Assembly (NCBI GenBank): GCA_023052935.1 | Contig: CM041298.1 | Span: forward strand, 53,699,813-53,763,812 | Reading direction: 5' to 3' | Source: Piezodorus guildinii | Taxonomy: Eukaryota > Arthropoda > Insecta > Hemiptera > Pentatomidae | Length of the DNA stretch: 64,000 nucleotides | Shown here: in pieces, positions 21,824-32,366 of the stretch | How positions within the stretch are numbered: the stretch's first letter is position 1 | How the letters are laid out: each line of letters starts with the position of its first letter | Notes under the pieces: model-generated | Database searches by the model: none | Seen by the model: only the letters and a program-made list of their open reading frames with translations | Told to the model about the DNA's origin: nothing | Translations under genes and position numbers: made by a program

Positions 21824-23254
21824 ATTGAGCCATGTCCAAGCATAAACTCTCTAGGTCTATTTTATTTTATTTTTATTGATTTATTTTATTTGTTGACAAA
21901 TTATTTAAATCTTTCGGTTAATATAAACTTACTAAATTCTTACTTGAGGATATGTTTCTTACCATTTCTTGTTAGAGTTCTACAGATATGCCTAAGAATA
22001 TGGACCTATGACTCCTTGTACTCCATTGCCTAACTACCTCGCCTGGAATGGCCAACTCCTAATCCGGACAGCTAACGGGGACGACCTGGCTCACGACTAA
22101 GGGCCTTATAGGAAATGATAACCCGAGGAGACTGATATAGTTGTGAGGACTCGGCGTAACCGATGAATGGATCTACGAGTGGGCGAATTGAATAGAGAGC
22201 CGGTGAATAGAGTGGCAGTGGTCCGGCCCTCTCACATGCAAATAGGATCTGACTTCATTAATCCTGCGCCAACAAGTGCTGCCCTCTATTGTTCAATGTA
22301 GCCCTTCTGGATTCTTTGTTCCTCCCTAACAACGTCCTTTTCAGTATTTTCGAACAAATTTGTATATTATGTTTTTGAAGTGAAATATCAGGGGAAGTCT
22401 GCTTTAATTAACACTTTTATTTTTTTAATTAGTTTACAAAAATTAAAAATCCTAAACTTCATTTTTAAGAATATATTTATTTTAGACTTCCTGGCAGTAA
22501 ATAATTTATTGCTACAATCATATGCCAGTTTCAAGTAACTTTTACGCACCTCCCTGCTTGGAAAATATATATTTTTTGGACGTTAGCATTTATTTTCATA
22601 TCTATTGTTATGACTTTATTTTCTACGTAGGTAGGTTGCATTTTTTAATTTCTTTAGCGCAAAAAATCTTGATTATCAAGCCATATTTCCTGCCATTTTA
22701 GAGAGGTAGAAAAAAAAAAGTATTAATAAAAATAAAGAAATAAAGTAAACGTAAGAGAAAACTAAGACAATGAAATAAAAATAATATTATGTTGTAAATA
22801 TTACGTTCAGAAAAAAGGAATTAATAAAAAATAAAAAAAAAGGAAGGCAAATCAGTGTATTTACATCATTCCCCTCAAAGACCACAAATATTGATTTGAT
22901 TTTAAATTGTTATTACATTGATATTAATTGTTCCTGACATGGTTAAATTGTCAGTTATATTGTGATTTATTTCATTTTATGCTAAATTATATTACGATGT
23001 AGCCTTTTGGTTCAAGTATCCAGCGTATAATAGACTCTTTCCCAAGATATGAACTATTGTCAAGAATTCCCTACATTCCTGGGAGGCGATGTCTACGATA
23101 TTAAGTAACCTTGAATTACCCGTTTTTGCTCCATTCACAGACGGTTCTAAAACACTTCTGCGCTTAATTTTATACTTTTTTTTTTACATTACCTTACATG
23201 GCATAATAATAATTATTCTTACATTAAAAGCTCCAGGTTTTTATTTATTTATTT
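21824..23254. other. No gene seen
   Basis: AT-rich, with a moderately GC-rich patch at about 22020-22300. The short frame at 21779-22033 lies over the hammerhead motif and is not conserved. Confidence 0.35.
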
Positions 23255-24045
23255 AGTAGATTCTTTTCTTAAATATTTATTTTATCCTTTATTTTTGAGG
23301 ATAAAGAAAAATATGTATAGAGTTTTAGAATCAGTAAAGAACGATCATAAAAAAAAAAAAAAAATATGAAAAAATGGAAGAATTAAAATCTTGCCATTAT
23401 ATACACTTTTAACCAAAAAACAAAACAAAAAAAAAACGACAATAATTAAAAAAAAAATACAAATTTGAAATTTTACCCATTTATGAAGATAGAGAAAGAA
23501 ATCTTAAGAGTTTTAGAATCAGGAAAGGAAAAAAAAAAATGTTATTCTTAATATTCAAGTGACAATTTATAATAGATGTAATTCTACCAAAAATAGGTTA
23601 TTAATGAAGATAGAGAAAAATTAAAAATATTATCGAGATCAAGACACCGCTGAACAAAGAGAAAAAAAATCTTATACTCGTATGGTTTACAACTTGAGAG
23701 ATGGGATTCCCTGATAATTCGGTTATTATCGATAATAGAGAAAGCAAGAAAGTGTGAAGTGTTCTGGAATCAGGAAATTTTATTTGAATTATTTGAATGA
23801 AAATCGAAAGAACCGAAAAGGAAATAGTAACAAAGTCTAGTATAAATGTGTTTGGTTTATTGTTTGTAATTGTCCAAAAAATATAAATAAATATATCTCC
23901 CTCCTTCCAAAAATTTAAAGGTCTACGTTTCATGCCATTTTCCTTTGAATTATTTATCGCTTTTCATATTAGTTAATTACCTATAAACAGTTATACCCTC
24001 ATATAGTTATTTGGAAATAATAAACCATTGTGTAATAATGTTCAA
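23255..24045 (+). repeat. Degenerate tandem array sharing units with 59020-59310
   Basis: Irregular units contain GAGGATAAAGAAA or GAAGATAGAGAAA followed by GTATAGAGTTTTAGAATCAG and an A run, at about 23296, 23484, 23604 and 23737. The array ends in CAGTTATACCCTCATATAG and AATAAACCATTGTGTAATAAT. The same order recurs at 59020-59310, so this is an array-bearing dispersed family. Frames in it are by-products. Confidence 0.6.
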
Positions 24046-24429
24046 CTTTTTTTTTTTTTTCTTTTTTGGAAGTATGGTGATTGTGGAAGTATTTCCCCCT
24101 TTTTCCTTAATGAGGATCCGCACTGATTAATGTGTTTTGCCAATACTAGATCAAGTAATAGTAACAGCAACCTTATAGTCTCTAGAAACCTAATCCCATT
24201 GTTTAACCCCCGTGCTGATGCATCTAAATTGATTCCATGTGTTTCAAGAAGTTGTAATATCTTACAACCTCATGAAGAGGTTTACCACTCAGCAAGTATT
24301 TCTTCGGTCAGTTTCTCCTTGGATTCCTTTTCAATTCCGAAAGTTCGGCTGTTAAGTGAGTTTACCCTATTTATTTACTTTTCATTCATTCGACTTAAGA
24401 AAGCTTCATATTTAAAAATTTGGGTCTAA
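24046..24429. other. No supported gene; one 99-codon frame
   Basis: A 99-codon plus-strand frame (24130-24429) is Ser-rich in the middle and hydrophobic at the end. I do not recognise it and see no promoter, intron or repeat that would support it. It runs up against the RTE relic on the opposite strand. Confidence 0.25.
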
Positions 24430-24689
24430 CCTTATTATTTAAAAGCTTAGGGCTTTGTTCATTCTTCACTGTAAGTGACCACGTTTGGTAACCGTACAGA
24501 AGCGTCGGGAGAATTATAACCTTTAAATTTCTTTATAGGATAGAAACCAGGAACCAAGTAATGTCGCAACTGAATAATGACTTGCATTTAAACTGCGACA
24601 TTAATTTCTCTAGCATTTCGTTTTTATCTAGTTATCATAGAACATAAATACCGAAATTTCTCTATGTGTTCAAATGTATGTCCTAATAT
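24430..24689 (-). pseudogene. RTE-type LINE reverse transcriptase, C-terminal part
   Basis: The minus strand, starting at the fold-back junction, reads ILGHTFEHIEKFRYLCSMIT, the usual FE-V-FkYLGs-IT motif. It then passes two stops and a frameshift and continues as ILPTLLYGYQTWSLTVKNEQ, matching the PvLlYGsETW motif. Both motifs are standard at the end of RTE-type (and related) LINE RT domains. The upstream half lies across the fold-back insertion at 28088-28195. Confidence 0.7.
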
Positions 24690-24693
24690 AGCA

Positions 24694-24882
24694 TTTCCAA
24701 GTCAATTGTAACCTTTTCCAAGTCAAATGTAACTTTTTCCAAGTCAAATGTAACCTTTTCCAAGTCAAATGTAACCCTTTCCATTTCAAATGTCACCTTT
24801 TCCAAGTCAAATGTAACCCTTTCCATTTCAAATGTCACCTTTTCCATTTCAAATGTTACCTTTTCCAAGTCAAATGTCACCT
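24694..24882 (-). repeat. Left outer minisatellite, 9 x 21 bp
   Basis: Nine exact-length 21-bp units of two types: TTTCCAAGTCAAATGT (C type) and TTTCCATTTCAAATGT (A type). Order from the outer end: C C C C A C A A C. Because 21 is a multiple of three, each unit reads as a heptad (VTFDLEK or VTFEMEK) on the minus strand. This produces a spurious open frame. Confidence 0.95.
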
Positions 24883-25135
24883 TTTTCTTCACTTCTAGCC
24901 TTAAATATTACGTTTTATTTATTTATTTACTAAAAAATAATTAATATAATTAGCATCATGACTTTTTTAATAATTTTGGCATATCTTATCGGTATTGTTT
25001 TTTGTTTTTTTAGATATTTGATATCAAGTTCGGTTTTTTACTAGCTAATATTTAAAAAACTAATTATCGTCTATTTAGTTTTAAGATAGTTTTTGATTTT
25101 GAGTTTGTAGAGGGGAGGGGTAGTTTTTGTGAATA

Positions 25136-26137
25136 ATTAATGTGTTTTCAGGTATTATAATTACGTTTTTCCAGCTGTATTTTTTATCGCTCGCGTGCAT
25201 GTTAACTCGCATTAACTTTTAATGTTTTTTATTCATATAGGGATTAATTAATGTGCTTTTGGGTGGTTATGATTACGTTTTTTGAGCTGTATCTTTTATC
25301 GGTCATGCGTATTTCAACTCGCATTTACTTTTAATGTTTTTCATTGATATAGGGATTAATCAATGTGTTTTCGGGTATTATAATTACGTTTTTCGAACTG
25401 TATTTTTATCGCTCGCGTGCATGTTAACTCGCATTAACTTTTAATGTTTTTTATTCATATAGGGATTAATTAATGTGCTTTTGGGTGGTTATGATTACGT
25501 TTTTTGAGCTGTATCTTTTATCGGTCATGCGTATTTCGACTCGCATTTACTTTTAATGTTTTTTATTGATATAGGGATTAATCAATGTGTTTTCGGATAT
25601 TATAATTACGTTTTTCGATCTGTATTTTTTATCGCTCGCGTGCATGTTAACTCGCATTAACTTTTAATGTTTTTTATTGATATAGAGATTAATTATTTGT
25701 CTTTCGGGGGGCTATGATTACGTTTTTTGAGCTGTATCTTTTATCGGTCATGCGTATTTCGACTCGCATTTACTTTTAATGTTTTTTATTGATATAGGGA
25801 TTAATCAATGTGTTTTCGGGTATTATAATTACGTTTTTCGATCTGTATTTTTTATCGCTCGCGTGCATGTTAACCCGCATTAACTTTTAATGTTTTTTAT
25901 TGATATAGAGATTAATTATTTGTCTTTCGGGGGGCTATGATTACGTTTTTTGAGCTGTATCTTTTATCGGTCATGCGTATTTCAACTCGCATTTACTTTT
26001 AATGTTTTTTATTGATATAAGGATTAATTAATGAGCTTTCGGGTGGTTATGATTACGTTTTTTGAGCTGTATATTTTATCGGTCATGCGTATTTCAACTC
26101 GCATTTACTTTTAATGTTTTTTATTGATACAGACCGT
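25136..26137 (+). repeat. Left inner array, nine 110-112 bp monomers
   Basis: Monomers start at 25136, 25246, 25358, 25468, 25580, 25691, 25803, 25914 and 26026. Two types alternate: A (GGTATTATAATTACG, CGCTCGCGTGCATGTTAAC) and B (GGTTATGATTACG, CGGTCATGCGTATTTC). Order is A B A B A B A B B, a higher-order dimer of about 222 bp. Confidence 0.93.
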
Positions 26138-26859
26138 AGGTATTAGGTATTATGTTATAATTTGATGTAAAAATTATTTATTGTGTTTTTTGCAGGATCT
26201 GATTACATTTTTGATCTGGACGTTACATCGCGATTGCGCATTCTTCTAGATCACTTTTTATTTAAGTTAAAAAGTGCACTAGCTCTAAAAAAAATGTCAT
26301 AAACGCTATTAGTATTCCCGAAAACACTATAAACGTTCCCTCTATCGATTATTTATGAAATAGGAACAGTAACTTAAAATGAGTAAAAGCGATAACAAAT
26401 TTGGTTCAAATAATGTTATCAGAACATCCGAAAATAGAATAAACGATTCCCAATTATCAAATAATTGTAAGACCAAGTTAGGAAGCGGACCCTTTACAAC
26501 AGATTTATTTCAAAAAATTTACTCAGGACGCTTGAAAAGGAACTATAACTAATCCTTTTATAAAATAATAATAATATAAAAAAAAGTAAAAAAAAAAAAA
26601 AAAAAAAAAGCTAAACGATGTATATTTCAGCAACGTTATAATGAGAACAAAAAACAAAATAATCAATCCCAATATCAATAAAAAAATATCAAAAATAAAG
26701 GCGAGTAGAAATCCACACAAGTGATAATAAAAAACCTTTTAAACATTTTCATAACCCCGCGAAAACACAAGGATATATCTCTATAAAAATAAAAAGATTA
26801 AAAGTGAATTCGAGATAAATGCGTGGGAGCCATGACAAAATTAAACTGAAAAAAAGTAA
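26138..26859. repeat. Centre of the fold-back: degenerate monomers
   Basis: At 26195-26275 a badly decayed monomer keeps left-arm orientation (GATTACATTTTTGATCTG, then ATCGCGATTGCGCATTC). From about 26285 decayed monomers appear in right-arm orientation (ATTCCCGAAAACACTAT, CATCCGAAAATAGAATAAACG). The turn-over point is near 26280. An A run at 26588-26609 and the short hydrophobic frame at 26523-26720 carry no signal. Confidence 0.65.
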
Positions 26860-27665
26860 TTATAGGACCAGAAAACACAATTATCAACCCCATTAAAAGT
26901 AAATTTTAGTTAAAATAAGCGCGAGCGATAAAAAATACAGCTCGAAAAACGTAATCATAACCACCCGAAAGCAAAATAATTAATCCCTATATCAATAAAT
27001 AACATTAAAAGTTAATGCGAGGTAACATGCACACGAGCGATAAAAAATACAGTTCGAAAAACGTAATTATAATACCCGAAAACACATTGAATAATCCATA
27101 TATCAATAAAAAACATTAAAAGTCAATGCGAGTAGAAATACGCATGACAGATAAAAGATACAGCTCAAAAAACGTAATCATAACCACCCGAAAGCAAAAT
27201 AAATAATCCCTATATCAATAAAAAACATTAAAAGTAAATGCGAGTTGAAATACGCATGACCGATAAAAGATACAACTCAAAAAACCTAATCATAACCACC
27301 CGAAAGCACAATAATTAATCCCTATATCAATAAAAAACATTAAAAGTTAATGCGAGTTAACATGCACGCGAGCGATAAAAAATACAGTTCGAAAAGTGTA
27401 ATTATAATACCCGAAAATACATTGATTAATCCCTATATCAATAAAAAACATTAAAAGTAAATGCGAGTTGAAATACGCATGAACGATAAAAGATACAGCT
27501 CAAAAAACGTAATCATAACCACCCGAAAGCACATTAATTAATCCCTATATCAATAAAAAACATTAAAAGTTAATGCGAGTTAACATGCACGCAAGCGATA
27601 AAAAATACAGCTCGAAAAACGTAATTATAATACCCGAAAACACATTAATTATTCACAAAAACTAC
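26860..27665 (-). repeat. Right inner array of 112-bp monomers
   Basis: Reverse-complement counterpart of 25136-26137, about seven monomers. It contains both A-type units (CATGCACGCGAGCGATAA) and B-type units (ATACGCATGACCGATAAA). Monomers become more diverged toward the centre. Confidence 0.9.
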
Positions 27666-27896
27666 CCCTCCCCTCTACAAACTCAAAATCAATAACTATC
27701 TTAAAACTAAATAGACGATAATTAGTTTTTTAAATATTAGCTAGTAAAAAACTGAACTTGATATCAAATATCTAAAAAAACAAAAAAAAATACCGATATG
27801 ATATGCCAAAAATATTAAAAAAGTCATAATGTTAATTAAACTAATTATTTTTCAATAAATAAAACGGAATATTTAAGGCTAGAAGTGAAGAAAAAA

Positions 27897-28085
27897 GTGA
27901 CATTTGACTTGGAAAAGGTAACATTTGAAATGGAAAAGGTGACATTTGACTTGGAAAAGGTAACATTTGAAATGGAAAAGGTGACATTTGAAATGGAAAG
28001 GGTTACATTTGACTTGGAAAAGGTTACATTTGACTTGGAAAAAGTTACATTTGACTTGGAAAAGGTTACAATTGACTTGGAAATG
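27897..28085 (+). repeat. Right outer minisatellite, 9 x 21 bp
   Basis: Mirror of 24694-24882. Nine 21-bp units, order from the outer end C C C C A A C A C. The outer five positions match the left arm; the inner four are permuted. Confidence 0.95.
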
Positions 28086-28087
28086 CT

Positions 28088-28195
28088 ATATATGTGTATC
28101 ACCGATATCTTCACCGTTTTTAATTCTAATCATACATTTCGTCTGTAATTTTACCGGTTTTCATTAACATACTTTTATTTAGTTTTGTAGTCTCC
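28088..28195 (-). pseudogene. RTE-type LINE reverse transcriptase, upstream part
   Basis: The minus strand reads KLQTKCMIRIKNGEDIGDTHI up to the fold-back junction, resembling the N-kKTKymi segment that precedes FkYLG in RTE-type RTs. It joins in frame with ILGHTFEH at 24689 once the insertion and one ATAT are removed. The stretch beyond about 28195 is not readable. Confidence 0.55.
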
Positions 28196-28324
28196 GCGTC
28201 TTTTCCTCAGCATTACCTAAACATAGGCGGATCCAAAAACCGGAATTTTACCATCCATATATAAACATATCTCGGTACGCGTCATCCTTTCTGTGACATA
28301 TTCTATTCTATGTTAAATTAAATA

Positions 28325-28592
28325 AACGGAGTAGAGCTACGGACCTGTACTAAACCATCAAATTCTTTCCATCTCTAATCCTTGCAATCCAAAATTCTTC
28401 GAAAAATCCTCTATGCTCCTCATTTTGTCAGGAATAAACTGATCCATAATGACCTTAATGTTTCCTATATCACCTTTTATGACAAACTCCATTCCCACTC
28501 AAACACAATAGTTTTAATCCTTGCTTTCTCTACAATCACCGACACCTCCGAGGCGTTATAAAAGAAGATGGTAAACTACCTTCTAGTTTAGC
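28325..28592 (+). pseudogene. Jockey-type LINE ORF2 C-terminal fragment
   Basis: A plus-strand frame reads TKPSNS, SLQSKILRKILYAPHFVRNK, LIHNDLNVSYI and YDKLHSHSNTIVLILA, with two stop codons. It matches the ends of the J2 and J3 ORF2s (KPSNS..SLESKILLKILNAPYF; HEKLHSHSNPLVSILA). The 5' truncation is near GVELRTC. No A tail is evident downstream. Confidence 0.8.
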
Positions 28593-28939
28593 AGAGTTTT
28601 TAGAGAGCTGGCGATGGGTAGTATTTCTACATGTGAATCATGGCAGCTTAATGTTGCATCCCATAAACTAGATGTATTTCATCATACAGTGTTGGTTATT
28701 TCACTGGGTGACTGGGTGTTCCAAACTCGATCGCACCTCAAATCTCTCGGAGTACTTCTAACAATCTTGAATGCTTTTAACAAGCACTTCGCTACAAGGT
28801 TTACTAACTTTCTAGGTATTCCTTGTTCAATGTTATACAGCTTCTTAAATAATAATTATATTAAAGTTTAAAAATTGTTGTTGATGTTAAAAGGTATATT
28901 GGAGCTGAAGCGAAGGAATCTCTACAAAATATGAATATG
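28593..28939. other. No supported gene; 85-codon frame
   Basis: Contains an 85-codon plus-strand frame (28614-28871) of unknown nature, starting just after the LINE fragment. It has no recognised motif and may be the LINE's 3' flank. Confidence 0.25.
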
Positions 28940-29285
28940 GAAGGAGGGTCGTGATTCGGTCCGCTGAAACGGGAGATGGCCGGAGGAGGAGAGGAGACAG
29001 CCGGGGAGTCGTGACCGGTCCGGGACTGAATTGATTAGCCAGCCGAGCGGTCCTCGACGGAGCGGGGAGCGGTTTACGATGCTCCTGTAACACCGTGCCG
29101 CGCTACCATAATCACCGCCTCCCCCCCACGGCAGCGGCACGGCCATCTTGACAGCTCTGGTCATCTCCAGGGTTAATTATCGATCCACGGCTCATATCCG
29201 ACCTTCGCATCAGCTCCACGGAACCTTACCAGGGTGTAATCCAAGAACCTGCGTGTTTGCCTCATTAGTGCCTCGAAGCACTATG
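28940..29285. promoter_or_regulatory. GC- and CpG-rich islet, possible promoter or first exon
   Basis: A sharp rise in GC and CpG over about 340 bp in otherwise AT-rich DNA. On the minus strand an ATG in good context (CAAGATGG near 29145) opens an 80-codon frame rich in Gly, Arg and Ser. No homology is recognised. It lies downstream of the terminal exon at 29475-29810, so it would belong to a separate transcript or an opposite-strand promoter. Composition is the only evidence. Confidence 0.3.
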
Positions 29286-29474
29286 AAAACCAAAATAACT
29301 GCGTTTCTCATCTCGGATCAAATATCCATTTTAATTAACTAGCCGGTCATCTTTTCCTCTCTATAGGAATGGTAACGCTATGCGCGGTTTTCGGTTTTAC
29401 ACGTGAAATAAGAGAAGTACTTCAACTTAATTCTCTCTACACATAAAATGATTCTTGGTTTCCGCGAACTTTTT

Positions 29475-29810
29475 AAATCATGAGGACTTTGGTTTTATTT
29501 ATATTTTTCTAATTGTTTGCCTATCTTCTTCTTCTTCGATCTTTCCTCAAATGGTGATATCCGGGAGTAGAATTGTGAACCCGACGGTCTTCTTGATACT
29601 GTTGTAAAAGAGTCAGAAGGCTATAAGGCTCCAGCCCTGGAGGCTCGAGCTTCCACGACTCGAGTCACTGCTCGAGCCTTTTGAGCCTTCTAGCGGCTAG
29701 AAGAAGTTCTTGATGTCGTCCAGATCAGCGTTGAGCTTGGTCGCCAATTCGGTAGGGTTTGGCCAGATCCGCTTCCTGATGTTCTTTAGCTGAAGACACG
29801 TCTGTTTATC
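29475..29810 (-). CDS. Candidate terminal exon of a host gene (38 codons plus 3' UTR)
   Basis: On the minus strand a splice acceptor (ACAAATTTTCAG, AG at 29812-29811) precedes an open 37-residue C-terminus and TAG at 29699-29697. The frame, in part, reads QLKNIRKRIWPNPTELATKL and ends DDIKNFF. The 3' UTR follows with AATAAA (rc of 29494-29499) and a likely cleavage site about 15 nt later. Independent support comes from the retrocopy at 32685-33046: its homology begins exactly at this acceptor and ends in A-rich sequence just after this AATAAA. The gene is not recognised. Upstream exons would lie at higher coordinates and were not found in the window. An IWPNP resemblance to box 1 of cytokine receptors is only suggestive. 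Confidence 0.6.
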
Positions 29811-29819
29811 CTGAAAATT

Positions 29820-30510
29820 TGTATTTCTTTATATTCTATTTGATATATTGGATTGAGCTTTATATTTATGAAATAAGTTGTTTATCCAATCTATTTAACC
29901 AAGTCCGACTAAATTCTTTTCAGGATTTGGAGTTTCTAAATCCTTAACCGTTAATAATAATTTTATTGGTTGCTATATTTGATTTATTTCTATTAAAATA
30001 TTAATTTATTTAATGTTGTTTGTATTCTAGAGAATATTCATCCTCGCTTTAAACTAAATTATATTGAATTTTAATAATGCTTTAAAAAACATTATACCTA
30101 TCTTATCTTTATAAAATATGTTAATATAAAAAGTTGTAGAAGTGTTTCTAAATTTTTTATTCTTTTTTAAGTGAGAATTGTATTTTATTTTTTAGTCTTG
30201 TTTATATATCAGGGAAAATGATAATTTTTTATTTACTATATTCTTTAATCATCGCATATATTTTTTTGCAAATATTTATACAGCCATTAGTTTCCGAAGA
30301 TATATATTGGTTTATAATATTTTTATTTTTGGCATTCATCTTATTGTTTTCTTTTTTACTTATTATTATTCACTGTATATTTCTTTTTTTTTTTTATCTT
30401 ACTCAAAGACGGTGAATCTCACATTATTGTATTTTGTATTATTCTAAATGGATTTGTCCTAGAATAAATAGAGAAATTATTATTATGAAGTGACAATGGT
30501 TGACTGTGTA
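29820..30510. other. No gene seen; would be intron if the exon is real
   Basis: AT-rich sequence upstream of the candidate acceptor. The hydrophobic 65-codon frame at 30218-30415 has no support. Confidence 0.35.
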
Positions 30511-30588
30511 TATATATGAGAGAAGTTGGTTGAGGGTGCAATCAATTTAACACACAATCAAGCGTAAACTTAATTTATTGGCGTCGAC

Positions 30589-30620
30589 GTTTCGGCCTAA
30601 ATTATAGTCCTTCTTCAGGG
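30589..30620 (-). ncRNA. Hammerhead-like core, left arm
   Basis: The minus strand reads CUGAAGA (rc of 30612-30618), AGGAC...GGCC, then GAAAC (rc of 30589-30593) and GUC. CUGAAGA fits CUGANGA. Stem II has one mismatch relative to the right-arm copy. No convincing stem I partner lies upstream. Confidence 0.45.
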
Positions 30621-30821
30621 ATGATAATTTTTTTTAACCTTGCGCAGAGGCAATATCGTAACCAATGAAGGTCTACTGAGGTGCGATTATTGCTAGTTGA
30701 AAACTTTTTTCTTCAGGGTGGTTGTGTGAGCTGTAAGGCGTCAGTCAACAACAATGGGATGATTAGATAAATTGTAATCATCCCATTGTTGTTGACTGAC
30801 GCCTTACAGCTCACACAACCA

Positions 30822-30858
30822 CCCTGAAGAAGGCCTATAATTTAGGCCGAAACGTCGT
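30822..30858 (+). ncRNA. Hammerhead-like core, right arm
   Basis: CUGAAGA (30824-30830), then GGCC, nine bases, GGCC, then GAAAC (30849-30853) and GUC. Core boxes and stem II are perfect; ACGU at stem III is self-complementary, as in hammerheads that act as dimers. Stem I is not evident with the present upstream sequence, so cleavage activity is uncertain. Confidence 0.5.
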
Positions 30859-30925
30859 CACCAATAAATTAAGTTTACGCTTAATTGTGTGTTAAATTAA
30901 CTGCACCCTCAACCAACTTCTCTCA

Positions 30926-32366
30926 GAAATTATTATTATATTTATTGTAACTGTTACACCCTAAGAACTGAGAAGAATCGACCCTTCATAATTTATGAAG
31001 TAGATGTTTTAAACAACTCCAACCGTTGACATATTCTCCCCCGAAGTTATGCAGAACATTTCGAACTCTACAATATAAATCAAACGAATGCGAAAGTATC
31101 AGCTTAGGAAATTTATTTGCCCCACCAGAGCCTTTACATTTAGATTAGAATTTCAAAAGCGAAACGAGAACCCGTGGAAGTTATCACAACCGAAAACGGA
31201 TTCTGTAACTTAGCGCTGCATTATGCGTTGCCTAAGTCAACTCAGTAATTAATTCAGGAGTAAAGAAAGTCTTGAAAGGCAGCTAGTCACGACTTGTATG
31301 TCTTTAATGCACAAGTCTCACGGAACAAAGTCATATTCCTCGCTTCCAAATTCATTATTCCTGTAAAGGATAGGACAGCTTGTCGCAACATTATGGTCCA
31401 TGTCCATGGTCCACTATATATAAGCAAAAGTTAAAAATCTAAATCATCTTTAATTTATAAATATATATTATGCTAAACCAAAAAAAAATGTGGATTTTCG
31501 GTTTTGAATATTGAATGATTCCTTTATGATTGGCTGAAAATCGAGAATATGAAAAATTAATAAAAAGGATTACTCCTTTTTACTCTTCCTTAAAACAGTT
31601 ACCGACGGACGGCCGCTTAGTGTAGTGACGCACATTGGGAAAAAAATCACGATTTAGTGACCAAAATTCTATTACTCGTGATCTAATAAAGATAAATTAT
31701 AAATTCTTTTTTCATTTATGAGTATATTACTCTCGTTACATGTTTTAATATTTTTAATTATTTTTCAAAATTACCGATTTCATACTTTTTTTTTTTTTTT
31801 GTATTTGATCAATTTCTTCTATAAGATCATTCGAATTGACAGAACTGATGTATTATCCGCTTCTATTGAGCTTTCTGGGTTTATTATTACCTTACTTAAG
31901 AATTTAGGACGTATACAGAATTTATAAGGAATTATTGTTCAAAGGCAAAAAAACGATAAATTCAACTTAACAAAATAATATATTTTCGATACTTTGTAGG
32001 TATATTTTAGGATTTGGCCTAAATTAATGTTAATAACACATTGAAATAACAATTAAAACCAAATGTTTTCGAAAAAAAATATGCTAATTTTATTTTATTT
32101 TTTAATAACTCATATTTTTAACAAGTCGAAATTAGTTCTGAATTTTTAGAATAAAGTAGATGAATTTGAAAGAAATAAGTTCATAAAATTATGTTATTTA
32201 TTAATTAGGGATTTTCAACCACAAGGGTCATTTGCACCCCATTTTACAATTACCATAAATACATAAACAAGTTCATAATAAATAATTCTAAGGATCCAGG
32301 GACATAATGTGTATAATTTTCACACCCATGATATGCCCCATACTTATAAATAAAAAATAATTTTGT
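30926..32366. other. No gene seen
   Basis: AT-rich. The frame at 31718-31927 is hydrophobic and T-run-derived at its centre; not supported. Confidence 0.35.

Larger units (their letters stand above)
24690..28087. mobile_element. Fold-back-like element with compound tandem-repeat arms
   Basis: A 3.4-kb inverted-repeat structure with no transposase frame. Each arm is, from outside in: nine 21-bp repeats, about 250 bp of unique sequence, an array of 112-bp monomers, then degenerate monomers that meet near 26280. The ends are AGCATTTCC and GGAAATGCT, flanked on both sides by ATAT (24686-24689 and 28088-28091). Removing the element and one ATAT restores an open RTE reading frame. This architecture matches Foldback/Galileo-type elements, whose arms are also built of subrepeats. 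A 4-bp duplication differs from the 7-9 bp usual for those families, so relatedness is uncertain. Confidence 0.8.
30517..30925. mobile_element. Palindromic element with two hammerhead-like motifs
   Basis: Outer arms 30517-30620 and about 30822-30925 are inverted copies starting TGAGAGAAGTTGGTTGAGGG and containing the CGTAAACTTAATTTATTGG stretch. Inside lies a perfect 55-bp inverted repeat (30711-30765 and 30775-30828 or so) with a 9-base loop. The left side has about 90 extra bases. No protein is encoded. Related arms flank 35814-38092. The arms look like the terminal repeats of a Penelope-like element, which are known to carry hammerheads and to occur inverted. Confidence 0.7.

Noticed and set aside
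24683..24892. Open frame encoding a VTFDLEK/VTFEMEK heptad repeat, also at 27885-28148
   Set aside because: It is a by-product of 21-bp units whose length is divisible by three, occurs in mirror image in both arms of the fold-back, and has no independent support as a protein.
24694..28085. CRISPR-like direct repeats
   Set aside because: The repeats are contiguous with no unique spacers, are mirrored, and lie in a eukaryotic transposon-rich context.
29148..29342. Plus-strand 64-codon frame over the GC islet
   Set aside because: No domain and no codon or splice support; overlapped by an equally open minus-strand frame, as expected of GC-rich sequence.
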